From Platanthera guangdongensis (lineage: Eukaryota > Streptophyta > Magnoliopsida > Asparagales > Orchidaceae): 64,000 nucleotides of DNA. Below the pieces are notes generated by a model. The model saw only the letters and a program-made list of their open reading frames with translations. It had not been told where the DNA came from and searched no databases. Below are positions 35,068-47,058 of the stretch, piece by piece. The DNA is taken from the NCBI GenBank assembly GCA_039583875.1, contig CM077165.1, positions 63,786,757 through 63,850,756 of the forward strand. The letters are read 5' to 3'. Position 1 is the stretch's first letter. Every line of letters begins with the position of its first letter. The translations under genes were made by a program, and so were the position numbers.

Positions 35068-38000
35068 TTAAATGGTACCTGATTTGAAGAGCGCTGGATA
35101 CTCTTCTAACATGGCTTGTTCTCGCTCCCAAGAGTGCTCCTCACGACCGCAGTTGTCCCATCGGACTTTCACGAGTTTAACCTCTTTATTCCGCAACTGC
35201 CGAGTCTCTGAATCCTCTATATCAATTGGACGGACTCGCGTCCTCAAGTATTCCTCTATCGGTACCGATGCCGGCTCGATCACCACACTAGCCTCCACCA
35301 AGGCTTTCCTCAAGATGGAGACATGAAAGACGTCGTGCAATCCACTCAGCTCCGCGGACAACGCCAACCGATAGGCTGCTTCTCCCACCCGTTCAACAAC
35401 TTCAAAAGGGCCCAAAAACCTTGGACTCAACTTCTTGAGTCGGCGAATCCGTGAAACGCCTTTGAACGGCTTGATCTTTAAATAGACTCAATCACCTACC
35501 GCAAAGTCCAACTTCCTGTGACGAGCATTAAAGTATTTTGCTTGCCGGTCTTGCGCCACCTTCATACGCTCTTGAATGGTCTGTACCATCTCACAAGCGT
35601 CAACTACCACCTCTTTTCCCAAAATTTTGGTGTCTCCCGCCTCTGTCCAAGACATCGATGTTTGACACCGTCTCCCATAAAAAGCTTCGTATGGCGCCAT
35701 TTTTACACTTGCTTGATAACTGTTATTGTACCCGAATTCCACCATGAAGAGGTGATCTTCCCACTTCTTGCCGAAGTAAAAAACGCACATTCTCAGCATA
35801 TCCTCCATAGTACGGTTCTTTCTTTCGGTTTGCCCGTCAGTTTGAGGATGGAACGTCGTACTGAACTTTAGCTTCGTGCCCAAACTCTTCTGAACCAATC
35901 TCCAGTCCTTAGACGTAAACCGTCCATCTCGATCGCTGACTATGCTCTTAGGAATCCCATGCAGTCGTACAATGTTGCGAACAGATAACTCCACCAGCTT
36001 CTCCACGCTGTCCTCCTTCCGATTTGGTATGAAGTGGGCCACCTTGGTTAAGCGATCCACGATCACCCAAATAGCATCATTACCCTGCTGCGATCTACGC
36101 AAACCATGTACAAAATCCATGGAGATGTCATCAAATTTCCACTCAGGGATTGGAAGGGGCTTCAGGAACTCGCCCGGCTTCTGACATTCGGCCTTCACCA
36201 AGGCGCAAGTTCGGCAACGATTCACATACAAAGCTACGTCCCGCTTCAGCCCCGACCACCAAAAGGATTTCTTCATATCCAAGTACATCTTTGTACTGCC
36301 CGGGTGAATGGAGTACTTTGTGAAGTGAGCCTCAAACATCAACTCCTCACAGAGTTTGCCAAACTGCGATACACAAACCCTTCCGTCCTTCCTCAGAATT
36401 CCATCAATCATCTCCCAGGCGCTGCTCTCGCCATTTTGAGCCTCCAACACATATGGTTGAAACTGCACATCCAACTGAGTCGCTTCCCGAATGCGATCGG
36501 ACAAGTCATTCTGTATTTCAATCTAGTTCAACTGAGCCACGCTGGACTTGCCTCTCGCAACACATTCTAAACTAAGGGACTCCCATTCCGTACCAACCGC
36601 TCATCATGAGCTTCGATCCAATTCCCTTGCCCCGAGTACTTTCCACTCAAGGCATCCGCCACCACATTGGCTTTACCTGGCGTATACTGAATCGCCACCT
36701 CATAGTCTCCAAGAAACTCAACCCACCTGCATTGCCGCATGTTCAAGTCCTTTTGATCCAAGAGATACTTCAGGCTTTTATGATCCGTGAAGATCTCCAC
36801 CTTTGCACCGTACACATAATGTCGCCAAATTTGCAACGCAAAAATTACCGCCGCAAACTCCAAGTCATGGACGGGGTAATTCCTCTCATGAGGCTTTAGC
36901 TGTCTAGACCCAAAAGCTATCACCTTGTCATGTTGCACCAAAACGCAACCCAAACCGCATCCTGATGCGTCACTGAAGATCTGAAATCTCTCGGTCCCTT
37001 GCGGTAGACTTAGGATTGGAGCCATCATCAGTCTTTCCTTCAGTGCCTAAAATGCTTGACTGCACTCTTGAGTCCACACAAACTTATGATCTTTATGAGT
37101 GAGTGAGGTGAGGGGTAGAGCTATCCACGAAAAATTCTCCACGAATCTCCTATAATACCTGGCTAGTCCAAGAAAACTTCGGACTTCCGCCACGGTCCTC
37201 AAAACCGGCCAATCTCTGATGGCTTCCACTTTTGTTTGATCCACTGCCACCCCATCCCCACTAATCACGTGGCCCAAAAATGCCACCTTCGCTAACCAGA
37301 ATTCGCACTTTGAGAACTTTGCATACAGCTGATTCTCCCTCAACACTTGCTAGACCACTCTCAAGTGCGTCTCATGCTCCACTTCCGATTTTTAATACAA
37401 CAAGATGTCATCAATGAAGACAACCACAAAAGAATCCAAGTATTCCCGAAATACTCGATTCATAAGGTCCATGAACACAGATGGCGCGTTCGTCAGCTCG
37501 AACGGCATCACCGTAAACTCAAAGTGTCCGTACCTCGTACCAAAGGCAGTCTTGGGTATGTCCTCGTCCCGAATTCGCAGCTGATAATAGCCTGACTTCA
37601 AGTCCAATTTTGAGTACACCACCGACCCCACCAACTGGTCAAACAAGTCGTCTATCCGAGGAATCGGATACTTATTCTTAACGGCCAGTTTGTTCAGCTC
37701 TCGGTAGTCTATGCACAGCCGCATAGTACCGTCTTTCTTCTTTACAAACAACACCGACGCGCTCCACGGCGAAGAACTGGGTCTAATATAACTTTGCTCC
37801 AACAGTTCCTACAACTGTACTTTGAGTTCAGCCAACCTCTTTGGTGCCATCCTAAACGGAGGACGTGACACCGGCCTAGCCTCCGGCACTAACTCGATCG
37901 AGAAGTCGATCTCCCGCCGAGGAGGAGCTCCAGGAAGTTCATCCGAAAACACATCCTTAAACTCTGCCACTACGGGCACTTCCTCAATAGAAAACTGGGA

Positions 38001-38415
38001 GAGAAGAACCTCCAATAGCGCTACCAGCGCTACACCACCCTGGTTAACCGTCCGCATCAATTGCATGGCTAAAATCAGGGAACAGGCCACTCCACAAAGG
38101 CCCTCAATTTGGACTTCCGCTTGCCCTTTGCTCCTTACGGTCACTACCTTAGATAGGCAATCAATACTGGCGCGCTGCTCTGCAAGCCAGTCCATGCCCA
38201 AAATGACATCGAACTCAACCAATGGTAAAATCGCTGCTAACAAAACGAAGTCAACTCCGTCCAGCTCCCACAAATGTGCCCTTTGGCCCCGGTGGTCATG
38301 GATGACCCACTGGGCATGCGCACTTTCAGCTCCGCGTCCGCCAAGAAAGACTCAAATCCTATTCTACGGACGAAGCTCTCCATAAGAAAGGAGTGCGATG
38401 CTCCCGTATCCGATC
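35068..38415 (-). pseudogene. pol: Pol of element B: protease to chromodomain
   Basis: On the minus strand the order is protease, RT, RNase H, integrase. Protease has DTGASHSF, with the active site at 38396-38410. RT (37802-37047) has [12 protein letters not shown] and [10 protein letters not shown]. RNase H (37028-36600) has [11 protein letters not shown] and [11 protein letters not shown]. Integrase (36504-35440) has YSIHPGSTKM, CRTC, MDFVHGLRRS, IVSDRDGRFTS and DGQTERKNRTMED. The chromodomain-like tail (VRWDNCGREEHSWERE, 35200-35080) is very close to that of E, so B and E are sister families. Stops or shifts near 37805, 37390, 37046, 36530 and 35487 split it into five frames. Catalytic residues of RT and integrase are kept. 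Confidence 0.9.
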
Positions 38416-38419
38416 AATA

Positions 38420-39150
38420 CCCAAGCGGTCCACTAGAGTGAGAACGTCCAGGCGTCCACTTGCCTGGTAGTGAAACCCTCACGTCGTTGGGTTCACTACC
38501 GATCACTCTCCAATATCTTGGTAGCCTCAACTAGCTCAATAAAACCAGCTCTCTTCATGGAAATGAGGGGTTGCCTCAGATTCTCTCTCTATATCATCTG
38601 TCATCGTCGTTCCCGCGTAACGACCCAAACGGGTGAACTCCTGCATGTACTCGTCCACCGTCTTGTCTCGCTGCATTAAGTGCAGAAACTGCCTCTGAAG
38701 GGCCAACCGTGTAGAAACGGGAATGTACCCCTTTAGAAAAACATCCCCAAATTCCTCCATCTACGGGGTACGTCCAGGGAACTGGCGGCCGCTATGGCTC
38801 ACCCACCACAACTTGGCGTCTCCTTCGAACATGAACGCTGCATACTCCAATTTCTTTTCTTCTGGCGTCTCTGCCACCCTCAAAAGCTCTTGAATTCGAA
38901 CCCACCAATCCTCTGCATCCGTTGGCGTACCAACTCCCTTGAACGACGGGGGATGGAAGCTCAGGAAATACTTCATGTATCGGTCTCCATGTCCGACAAC
39001 CACCCTTTCCGCTAAAGGCTCCACTCTCCTGGCTTCTCCACCTGGCACGGCCGTCTCCAGGGATCAGTCTCTAATCTCAAGACTTAAACATAAGGACACT
39101 CATGGTCCCGCGTTACTCTTATGTGGATAACTTCTCTACGCACTTAACTT
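38420..39150 (-). pseudogene. gag: Gag of element B, truncated
   Basis: On the minus strand this shows the gag domain (YMKYFLSFHPPSFKGVG, DWWVRIQELLRVAE, FEGDAKLWWVSH, TVDEYMQEFTRLGRYAG). A stop near 38761 splits it. After about 38540 the sequence passes within about 130 bp to the protease active site, so the C-terminal part of gag with the zinc knuckle is missing. The loss is an internal deletion and would block RNA packaging by this copy. Confidence 0.8.
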
Positions 39151-39156
39151 GAATCT

Positions 39157-39174
39157 AACCTCCCTCTGATACCA
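39157..39174 (-). promoter_or_regulatory. Primer binding site of B (initiator Met tRNA)
   Basis: The minus strand reads TGGTATCAGAGGGAGGTT, three bases from the LTR end. It is identical to that of G. Confidence 0.85.
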
Positions 39175-39177
39175 AAT

Positions 39178-41748
39178 TGTTACACCTCCCCTATAATGAC
39201 CGTATAATATGGGTCCGGCCGGGGCCCCATAACATACGGACGCCACAGCTTTAGTATTATAAGATGATATAACTACCCACACACAAAACTCTTTGCACAA
39301 CACAGCGGAAACACAATGAAGACTAGAAGTTATCCACCACTACAAGAGTAATAAAAATGGCCCTTATGGCCTTACCACATAAGAGAGTCCAAACTCAAAT
39401 AATACAACAGTCATGAAAGTGCATAAGCACTCCTAGTCTACCTCGGCGTGCAAGCCGGACAACGAGAGTCTCAAACATACAATATCATATAAGTAGAGTT
39501 ACAAAAGAGGGGAACACTTCATGAGGCTTAGGCCTTTCTGGCCGGCGAGCTAACTCCTGCTTGCGATCCTTGCCCTGTAGACATTATTAGTAACGTGGGT
39601 CAGCAAAGGCTGACCTCAAACTGTATAACCAACACATCTCCTCCCGACCGCCCCTAACAGACCCCGGGGAACCCTCCAACCTGCAAGTCAGCACTTCGTA
39701 TGAAATTTATAAATATAAACAAGAAGTGCATTAAGAACAAGCTTGGATGTCTCAAACATCATACACGTTCTCTACTGGTTGAACATATAATATAAAAAAG
39801 GGGCCTACTTATGCAACATTTATGCAACCACCCGGGTTTCACCCAAGGCACCCTATAGCGTATGCATCTAGCACAACATCACATCAATTGGGTACTCAAC
39901 GTTTCTCCATTGGCATAAAGCCGCAAACAAAAAGGGAGACACAATTCCCCCCAACGGCACACAAGCCGCCACATGGAACTCTTTCCTAGGCCCCACCCGC
40001 TCAAGGTCTTAGTCCCGGGCTTGCCTACAAGCTCTGACGTCCCATGTCAGGATTCCAACAAACACACACTGACCGATTCTAAGAAGCCTTGCTGGACCCC
40101 ACCCGCTCATGGCCTCATTGCCCGGGCTTGCCCCTTGCTTGGCATTCTCGTCAGTCTCACAAAAGGGGACTAGTCTCTCCGGGACACTCTCCGCACATGA
40201 CGTGTACGTCACGGGATAGCCAGCCGACCACGGAGACACAACCACGCCTTGGCACATCACAAACTGGGATAATTCCACCCTAGTCCCTCATTTGTACTGC
40301 AGCGTTCCCGCACACCAAGGAAACCATCTACCACCAATGCGAAACTATCCTTATCCACCAAGGAAACCATCTACCGCCATTGAGGAGCTAACCTTGTCCG
40401 GTTCCGGCTACACGTACTCACTTGAGAAAAAGGGGAAAACATCACCACATCACAAACGGCATCTTGCCGCAACGGATCTCCACGAATCCTTAAAGCTCGT
40501 ATGCAACATCCCCGAGTCGGACTAACGGCCGCGACTACGGCTTCACCCACCATGCCTAATCCACTAACGGAGCGGATCTCTAATGCAAAACATGTCGGGG
40601 ACGGACTCAATCGACCCGGAGGTTCCTCTTGAACCTTGGCGACCCAAACCCCTCTCATTTGAGTGTTTGGTGCCCAAAAACTAGAAAAGAAAAGATGCTA
40701 AGACATGCATCCTAAAACCGAGGGGAGAAGTGTCGTTATCTTCCGACTCCTCTTCCTAGCCATGGCAAAATAGCCGGATGAAAACCTTCGCATTGTTCTA
40801 GCCTCCGCGGATCTGTACTCGGCTCGTGATTTGGAGCACAGAAACCTCTCCAACAGCTAGATCTCCACTTCCCCTTCTTCCTTGCTCTCCCTTCTCTCTA
40901 AAACTTTAGAAAGAGAACCACTCAAAAGAAATGAGGGCTTCTAAGGGTCCAATCTTGTGTATATCCCATCAGGAACAACCCACAGCCGTTTGATCCCAAA
41001 TTAAAGAAACAAACGGCCTTGATTCGGGCCTGAAAAGATAAAACTGGGCCGAACACGGCCTGGCACACGCCCATGTCCAGGGCCGTGTCCCCCATTCGCC
41101 GTCAAAACCGACGCGTCTGTAACAGCACACGGGCATCCGATACGCCCGTGTTCGACATGACACGCCCGTGTCCCAACTAACACGACCGTGTGGTCGGCCG
41201 TGTGCCTCCATCGACACAGCCCCGAAAATAACACGAGAACTACACGGGTACTGGACACGCCCGTGTCCTTGCCCGTGTCTACCTCAACATGCCTGGGCTA
41301 AAGGTCATATTCACTGTCTCGACACTTTGTCGAGCGAAGTTCGTCGACTGACTGACATGGCCTTTGACACGCCCGTGTCCTAGGCCGTGTGCCTTGTCTC
41401 GACACTTCATCGAACAAAATTCGTCGACTCCCCGGGCCGAGTGTCGACACGGGCTTGACACGCCCTGAGACACGCCCGTGTCTCAGGCCGTGTGCCCTGT
41501 CTCGACACATTGGCGAGCGAAAATGTCGACACCCCGGGCTGGTTGTCGATACGGGCTCGACACGCCCTGAGACACGCATGTATCTCAGGTCGTGTGCCCC
41601 ATCTCGACACTTCGTCGAGCGCAAAATGTCAACTACGCAGCCAAGTCGTCGACTCTAGGCTGACACGCCCTGGGACACGCCCGTGTCCCAGGCCGTGTGC
41701 CCCCTGCCAGAAACCAAATTTCCCTCTTCAAAAATTTGGGGTGTTACA
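39178..41748 (-). repeat. 5' LTR of element B (2571 bp)
   Basis: Plus-strand ends are TGTTACACCTCCCC and GGTGTTACA. It matches the split 3' LTR, whose two parts sum to 2553 bp. It holds the palindrome-rich block at 41060-41700. Confidence 0.92.
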
Positions 41749-41753
41749 TGGTG

Positions 41754-42565
41754 TCTTGTCAAATCTGGGCTTATCATCCTGCCTGGATGATTTCCTTCAG
41801 AAATCCTTTCTAGCCATCTTATAGAACCTTTTTGCAAAGAGGCTCATGAGTTCATTATTTGAAGTTGAGGTCTCAGTTTCCTCAGATGCTTTGAAGGCTA
41901 TGCTGTGATCCTTTCTCACTGGAGTTGTTGCCTTCTGTTCTACTACTTCTCTTGATTTGATCAGCTGCTCATAGGACTTTAATTTTCCTAGCAGAGATTC
42001 AGTTGATATCTCATTTAGGCTTTTGGCTTCTTTGATTGGCCAAATTCTGGAGTCCCAAGAGCTAGGGAAGCACATCAATATCCAAGGTTTTTAGCTCATT
42101 GATGATTGAGCTCAACCTATTATACATGTCAGCCACTGATTCAGCCTCATCCTTCTTGAAATTCTCATACAGGGATATGAGATTGGATCTCTTGTCTTTC
42201 CTTTCATCTGCTGAACTAGCTACCATTTTGTTGAGGGAATCCCAAATGGCCTTGGCTGAGGTGCACTCAGACACCTTTTGAAATATGTCATCTGACATAG
42301 TTTGAGCCAAGATGTTCATTGCCTTAGCATCTGCCATTTTGGCTTTCTTGTAAGCTTCATTGTTCTCTAGAGGAGGTACTGCAGTCATGTTTGTTGAGGT
42401 GCTTGTAGAAGTTGTAGGTGCTGGAGGTACTCCTGTCAAGATAGAAGAGAAACGATCCTCATCAATAGAATTCATATATAATCTGATTCTTGCCTTCCAG
42501 ATGGCAAATTTGTTAAGATTGCAAACTGGAGCTCTGATGCTTGCATAATCTTTATTTTGCGTCAT
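41754..42565 (-). pseudogene. gag: Gag of SIRE-type element A, N-terminal part
   Basis: The minus-strand frame starts at the ATG at 42565 (MTQNKDYASI), 110 bp after the primer binding site. It contains the copia gag (UBN2-type) domain: FAIWKARIRLYMNS, KAIWDSLNKMV, LISLYENFKKDEAESV, MYNRLSSIINELK. A frameshift near 42070, with a few residues lost, leads to SWDSRIWPIKEAKSLNEIS and TESLLGKLKSYEQLI in the next frame. A TGA lies near 41820. The reading frame then runs into the TGGTG site at 41753, beyond which B is inserted. The knuckle part continues at 20971. Confidence 0.88.
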
Positions 42566-42677
42566 TTCTGTGAAGAAATAAATCTAATAACAAAAACAAA
42601 CAAACAGATCTAACAAGAGGGATCTTTGTGGTTCAGGTGTTAGCCTGTACAATCAATTAAGGTATGGTATTTTAACC

Positions 42678-42695
42678 AACCTGGCTCTGATACCA
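42678..42695 (-). promoter_or_regulatory. Primer binding site of A (initiator Met tRNA)
   Basis: The minus strand reads TGGTATCAGAGCCAGGTT, two bases from the LTR. It fits the tRNA complement better than the sites of B and G. Confidence 0.9.
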
Positions 42696-42697
42696 AT

Positions 42698-44628
42698 TGA
42701 AAGTGCAGGTTAGATCTGAAATACTCTAGAGGGGGGGGGGGGTGAATAGAGTATTGTGCTCACTACAAATTTTTTACAACTTTTGTTGTATTCCTATGTG
42801 AACAAGTCAGCAAATAAAATAAATAAGCACAGCAAACTATCTAATCACAGAGCACATCCAAAACAAAAGAAAAGGGCAACCAGATGACACAAGAAATTTT
42901 ATAGTGGTTCCCCAACCTAGGTACATCCACTCTTCTACCACCCTGGTAGGAATCCACTCAGGTTTTTGATCAGGTGCCTGTCACCAATGAGCTTTTGTTC
43001 AGGTGCTCAAAAACCAAAACCTCAAGTCTTTTGGTAGGAGACTTGCAACCAGGAATAATTTTGAAGGGAATTAAAACACTGTATAAGAGTTGGAAGAGAG
43101 GTGATGGTGTCTTCTCTTTCTCAATAACAACTGAGAAGACTGTGGATTGATGTTAGCAGATTTGCTCCCCCTGAGATCAGGAAAACTGGAGCACTGCTAC
43201 AGGGTGACAGGTCTTCAAAAGCTGGAATGCCTGGAACAGAGATTGTTCAGGAACTTCTTTGACAGATAGAGTTTTTGTTGTCCTTTTGAAGTTGTCCTGT
43301 AGAATTCAAGATGTTCTCTGGCCTGTCCTGATTGCAGTAGAACTTTAGATTTCTGTATGATTGTTCTTCTGTGCAATCTGTCTGTGTGTCTGACTAACTG
43401 TATGCAAGATTACTTTCTCTTTTGTGTATTTCTCTGACTGAAGAATCCTTTTGAAATTTTAATGCTTGAGCAGTAATTGCAGTCGGCCTTGGAAAGAAGC
43501 GGCAATCAATGATTTCCCTAACTGTCCCATGGAAAAACGGCATGAAATAATCCAATATTAATGCGCGTTATAACGGTAACATTCCGAGAGGATTGGACAT
43601 TAATTACTGAGGATTCATCGCCGAGAAAATGGACGGGAAACTGGAAAGACGTAGTCTGGGATCGTCGAACGAAGAACACAATTCGTCGAGTTGAGTTTGA
43701 GTTCATCGAGCTGAGCTTGAGTTCGTCGAGCTGAGCTTGATGAGTTCGTCATCCAGAAAATAGCAATTAGTCTTCAAGTCAATACTGCTACAACCTTCGT
43801 CGAACTGACAATCTTCATTCGTCGAGCTGAGAACCAAAATCATCGAGCAGATAACTATCACTGTCAGACAGTATTCGTCGAACTGAGATCCAAATTCGTC
43901 GAGTGAAGAAAGATTGTGGACTTAGAATCTGAGAAGTTGTCTGACTGAGAAGAATATAAATCGTCGACCAGAATTCGTCGAGCAAAGAACAGTTCTGGAC
44001 TTAGTCAAAATATTCTGAATGACTGATATTCTGTGTCGACTTAAGTTGGTGACGACTGATTGATCTTGGTGTCGACACAAATCTACTGGTGTCGACATAA
44101 GTTGTCTGGTGTCGACATATGCCCTAAGTGTCGACACAAATCCTCTGAATTCAGAGTTCGTCAAGTAGAGTACTGAAATCGTCGACATGAGAAGTTGACT
44201 TTGTCGACCTGAGAAGTTGAGAACTAGAAGTCCAAGTTCGTCGAGCTCAGAAACTTGTTCGTGGACCAAAGCCTGAAGCTGGACTTAGAAAAATTCTGAA
44301 GTTTTCCTGACTTAAGCTTGATGTAGAAACTCAGTCTTCATCGAACAGAGAACAAAGATCGTCGAGCTCAGCACTAAGAATTGTCTCACGATCGTCGAGC
44401 GCCGAACACCTTTCGTCGAGCTGAGTTTGACGAACGTCGAACTCATTTGACTTAGTCTTGAAAACTTTTAGGTATGGAGAGTCTGATGGTCTTGTTGATA
44501 GCTGGTCCATCTGAAGTTGACTCTAAGGGCTTGGCCTAGACTGTAGGACACAAATTTGACCCTGAATATACATGATGGGTCACATCCTAAGCTAGTGAAA
44601 CTAGCCCAAATCAACTAGGGATCCAACA
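42698..44628 (-). repeat. 5' LTR of SIRE-type element A (1931 bp)
   Basis: The minus strand begins TGTTGGATCCCTAGTTGATT and ends CTGCACTTTCA. The C LTR (50131-52105) is the same family in the opposite orientation (TGTTGTATCCCTAGTTGATT...CTCACTTTCA). A G run (C run on the minus strand) lies at about 42731-42742, 30-40 bp from the end. TTCGTCGA and TGTCGACA motifs fill 43660-44450. Confidence 0.9.
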
Positions 44629-46659
44629 AAATACATTATAAAGTTTGAGGCTAAGGCTGAAGTGGGAGTTTTTCTAGGATACTCCCAAGTAAGCAAAGCC
44701 TATAGGGTTTTCAATAAATCAACATTAAAAGTAGAACAATCAATTCATGTTTCTTTGGATAAAACTAACATGTATTGCAAGGAGAAAGAAGTTTCTACCA
44801 TTAGCAACTTACAGGTAACCCACCTGTGTGAGACATTGGATGGACTAAACCTCACCCAAGAGATTCCCACTCATCCCTCTCCACAGGTCATTAAAGACAG
44901 TGAAGAAGATGAAGCTGAAGAGCATGAGACTCAACCAACAGCAAATATAATCACACAAGAGGAATTTATTCAAAATGTTGTTGCACAACCAACTCCACCC
45001 ACTGATTTTGTCACACATATGGATCACCCCAGATCTCAAGTAATTGGAGACATATCAGCAGGTGTACAGACAAGGCATCAACTCAACCAAGACTTGATGC
45101 ATGCCTGTTTTCTCTCTCAGGTTGAACCTCTCACCATCCATGAAGCTGAGCAAGATCCCCACTGGTTCCTTGCAATGCAAGAGGAACTAAACCAATTTGA
45201 GAGATGTAGAGTCTGGGATTTGGTTCCAAGACCCCAAAACTATCCAGTTATTGGAACCAAATGGGTTTTCAGGAATAAGCTTGATGCCCAAGGAGTCATT
45301 GTGAGGAAGCATGGCTAGGCTTGTTGCTCAAGGATATAGGCAAGAGGAAGGAATTGACTATGATCAGACCTTTGCACCAGTTGCAAGGTTGGAAGCTATA
45401 AGGATTTTCCTTGCCAATGTAGCTTTCAAGAAGTTCAAAGTCTTTCAAATGGATGTGAAAAGTGCATTCTTAAATAGAGTGCTACAAGAAGAGGTTTATG
45501 TAGAACAACCTCCAGGTTTTGTTTCACCGACTTATCCCTCTTATGTTTTTAGATTAAATAAGGCTCTTTATGGTCTAAAGCAAGCTCCAAGAGCTTGGTA
45601 TGAGACCTTGACAAGTTTCTTATTAGAGCATAAATTTACAAGAGGAACTGTAGATAAAACCCTTTTCACTAGACATCATAAGGACCAAATTTTGTTAGTA
45701 CAAATCTATGTAGATGACATCATATTTGGCTCTACAGATTCAAAATTGTGCAAGAGGTTTTCTGACATCATGCATTCTAAATTTGAAATGAGTAGCATGG
45801 GAGAGCTTTCATATTTCCTTGGTCTCCAAGTGAAACAACTCCCTGATGGCATCTTCATCTCTCAAGCAAAATATGTTAGAGAACTTCTAAAGAAGTTTGG
45901 GATGGCTGATGCCTCAGCTATGAAAACTCTTATGCCAACCAATGTTGTTGTGGACTCTGATATACCAGGAAAACCTGTAGATCAGAAAGTTTATAGGGGC
46001 ATTGTTGGGTCCCTATTATATCTTACAGCAAGTAGGCCAGATATTGTGTTTGATACATGCCTTTGTGCTAGGTTCCAAGTGAACCCTAAAGAATCTCATC
46101 TTATTTTCTTAAAAAGGATTTTAATATATATAAAGTGTTATCCTGATCTGGGCCTTTGGTATCCTGCTGAATCATAATTTGAGTTAACTGGATACTCTGA
46201 TGCTGTTTTGCTGGATGCAGGGTAGATAGAAAAAGTACTTCAGGAACTTGCGAGTTCCTAGGTATGAGATTAGTATCATGGTTCTGTAAAAATCAAACAT
46301 CTGTGTCCACTTCAACTGCTGAAGCAGAATATATTGCAGCAGGCAGCTGTTGTTCACAGATGCTCTGGATACAGAATCAGCTTCTAGATTATGGGTTCAA
46401 CTTAAATAATTCAACCATATTCTATGATAATACTAGTGCTATTGCCATAACACAAAATCCAGTTCACCATAGTAGGACTAAGCATATTGATATAAGACAT
46501 CATTTCATTAGGGAGTGTGTAGACAAAAATAAGATTAAGCTTGTCTATATCTACACTGATTTACAGAAAGCTGATATATTCAACAAATATCTGGATGAGA
46601 AAAATCATGCTTTCTTTCTAAATCAGCTGGGGATGATCAATGGAGAAGACTTAGCTTAA
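44629..46659 (+). pseudogene. pol: Pol of element C: integrase end, RT and RNase H
   Basis: The frame opens with KFEAKAEVGVFLGYS, the end of copia integrase. A linker follows, then [74 protein letters not shown], and the catalytic [10 protein letters not shown] near 45709. RNase H follows (TGYSDAV near 46185, STSTAEAEYIAAGS, YDNTSAIAIT, HSRTKHIDIRHHFIRE) and ends at 46659. A frameshift near 45310, a stop near 46175, and stops or shifts at 46220-46262 break the frame. Catalytic residues of RT are intact. Confidence 0.9.
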
Positions 46660-46669
46660 GTTCTGTCTG

Positions 46670-46960
46670 CATTTGACGAATTTTCCAAAGTTCGTCGAAC
46701 GGAGTTCGACGAACCAGGGAAAGTTTGAGAGATACTCGTCGAACGGAGTTCGACGAACTCTTTGTGAGTGAAACAAGTTTCGTCGACCAGCGATCGACGA
46801 ACCTTGCTTCAGAAGATATTCGTCGACCAGAGTTCGACGAATTGTCTTCAAGTCTCCTGAATGAGTTCGACGGATTACTTATTATTAAATCACTTCGTCA
46901 ACCTCAGTTCGAAGAACTAATGTTATTTTCGTGGAACGGAGATTGTCGATTCATATTCTG
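46670..46960 (+). other. Spacer with TTCGTCGA/TCGACGAA hairpins between RNase H and the third ORF of C
   Basis: Inverted pairs such as GTTCGTCGAAC-gga-GTTCGACGAAC (46692-46716) and CGTCGAACGGAGTTCGACG (46738-46756) recur, with further copies near 46779, 46821 and 46890. Arms are 8-11 bp and loops 3-6 nt. The same motif family fills the C LTR. Confidence 0.85.
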
Positions 46961-47058
46961 GAAAACCTTATATCTAGGTTTTCTTCGACCTCCATCCCGC
47001 GCTTTCTGTTCCCTTTCACTTGATCACCGTTTTCTCTGTCTATCTTTCAGGTGATCTT

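Larger units (their letters stand above)
20972..41748 (-). mobile_element. Ty3/gypsy chromovirus B (Tekay-like), interrupted by G
   Basis: B is on the minus strand: 5' LTR 39178-41748, primer binding site 39157-39174, gag, pol with C-terminal chromodomain, polypurine tract at 35010-35027, and 3' LTR split into 34336-35009 and 20972-22850. The termini are TGTAACACC...GTGTTACA on the plus strand. A 5-bp TGGTG duplication flanks it. G lies inside its 3' LTR. Coding parts are broken by several stops and by loss of the end of gag, so B cannot move by itself. Confidence 0.92.
18941..44628 (-). mobile_element. SIRE-type Ty1/copia element A, 5' half only, interrupted by B
   Basis: Read on the minus strand, A has its 5' LTR at 42698-44628, a primer binding site, gag (42565-41754, then 20971-about 20000), protease motif, and the start of integrase up to 18941. 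RT, RNase H, third ORF and 3' LTR are not in the window. B (20972-41748) is inserted between two gag codons with the 5-bp duplication TGGTG at 20967-20971 and 41749-41753. D abuts at 18940. A itself abuts the integrase end of C at 44629, in the opposite orientation. Confidence 0.85.

Noticed and set aside
39157..42695. tRNA-like matches at 39157-39174, 42678-42695 and 25840-25857
   Set aside because: They are only the 18-base complement of a tRNA 3' end next to LTRs, so they are primer binding sites and not tRNA genes.
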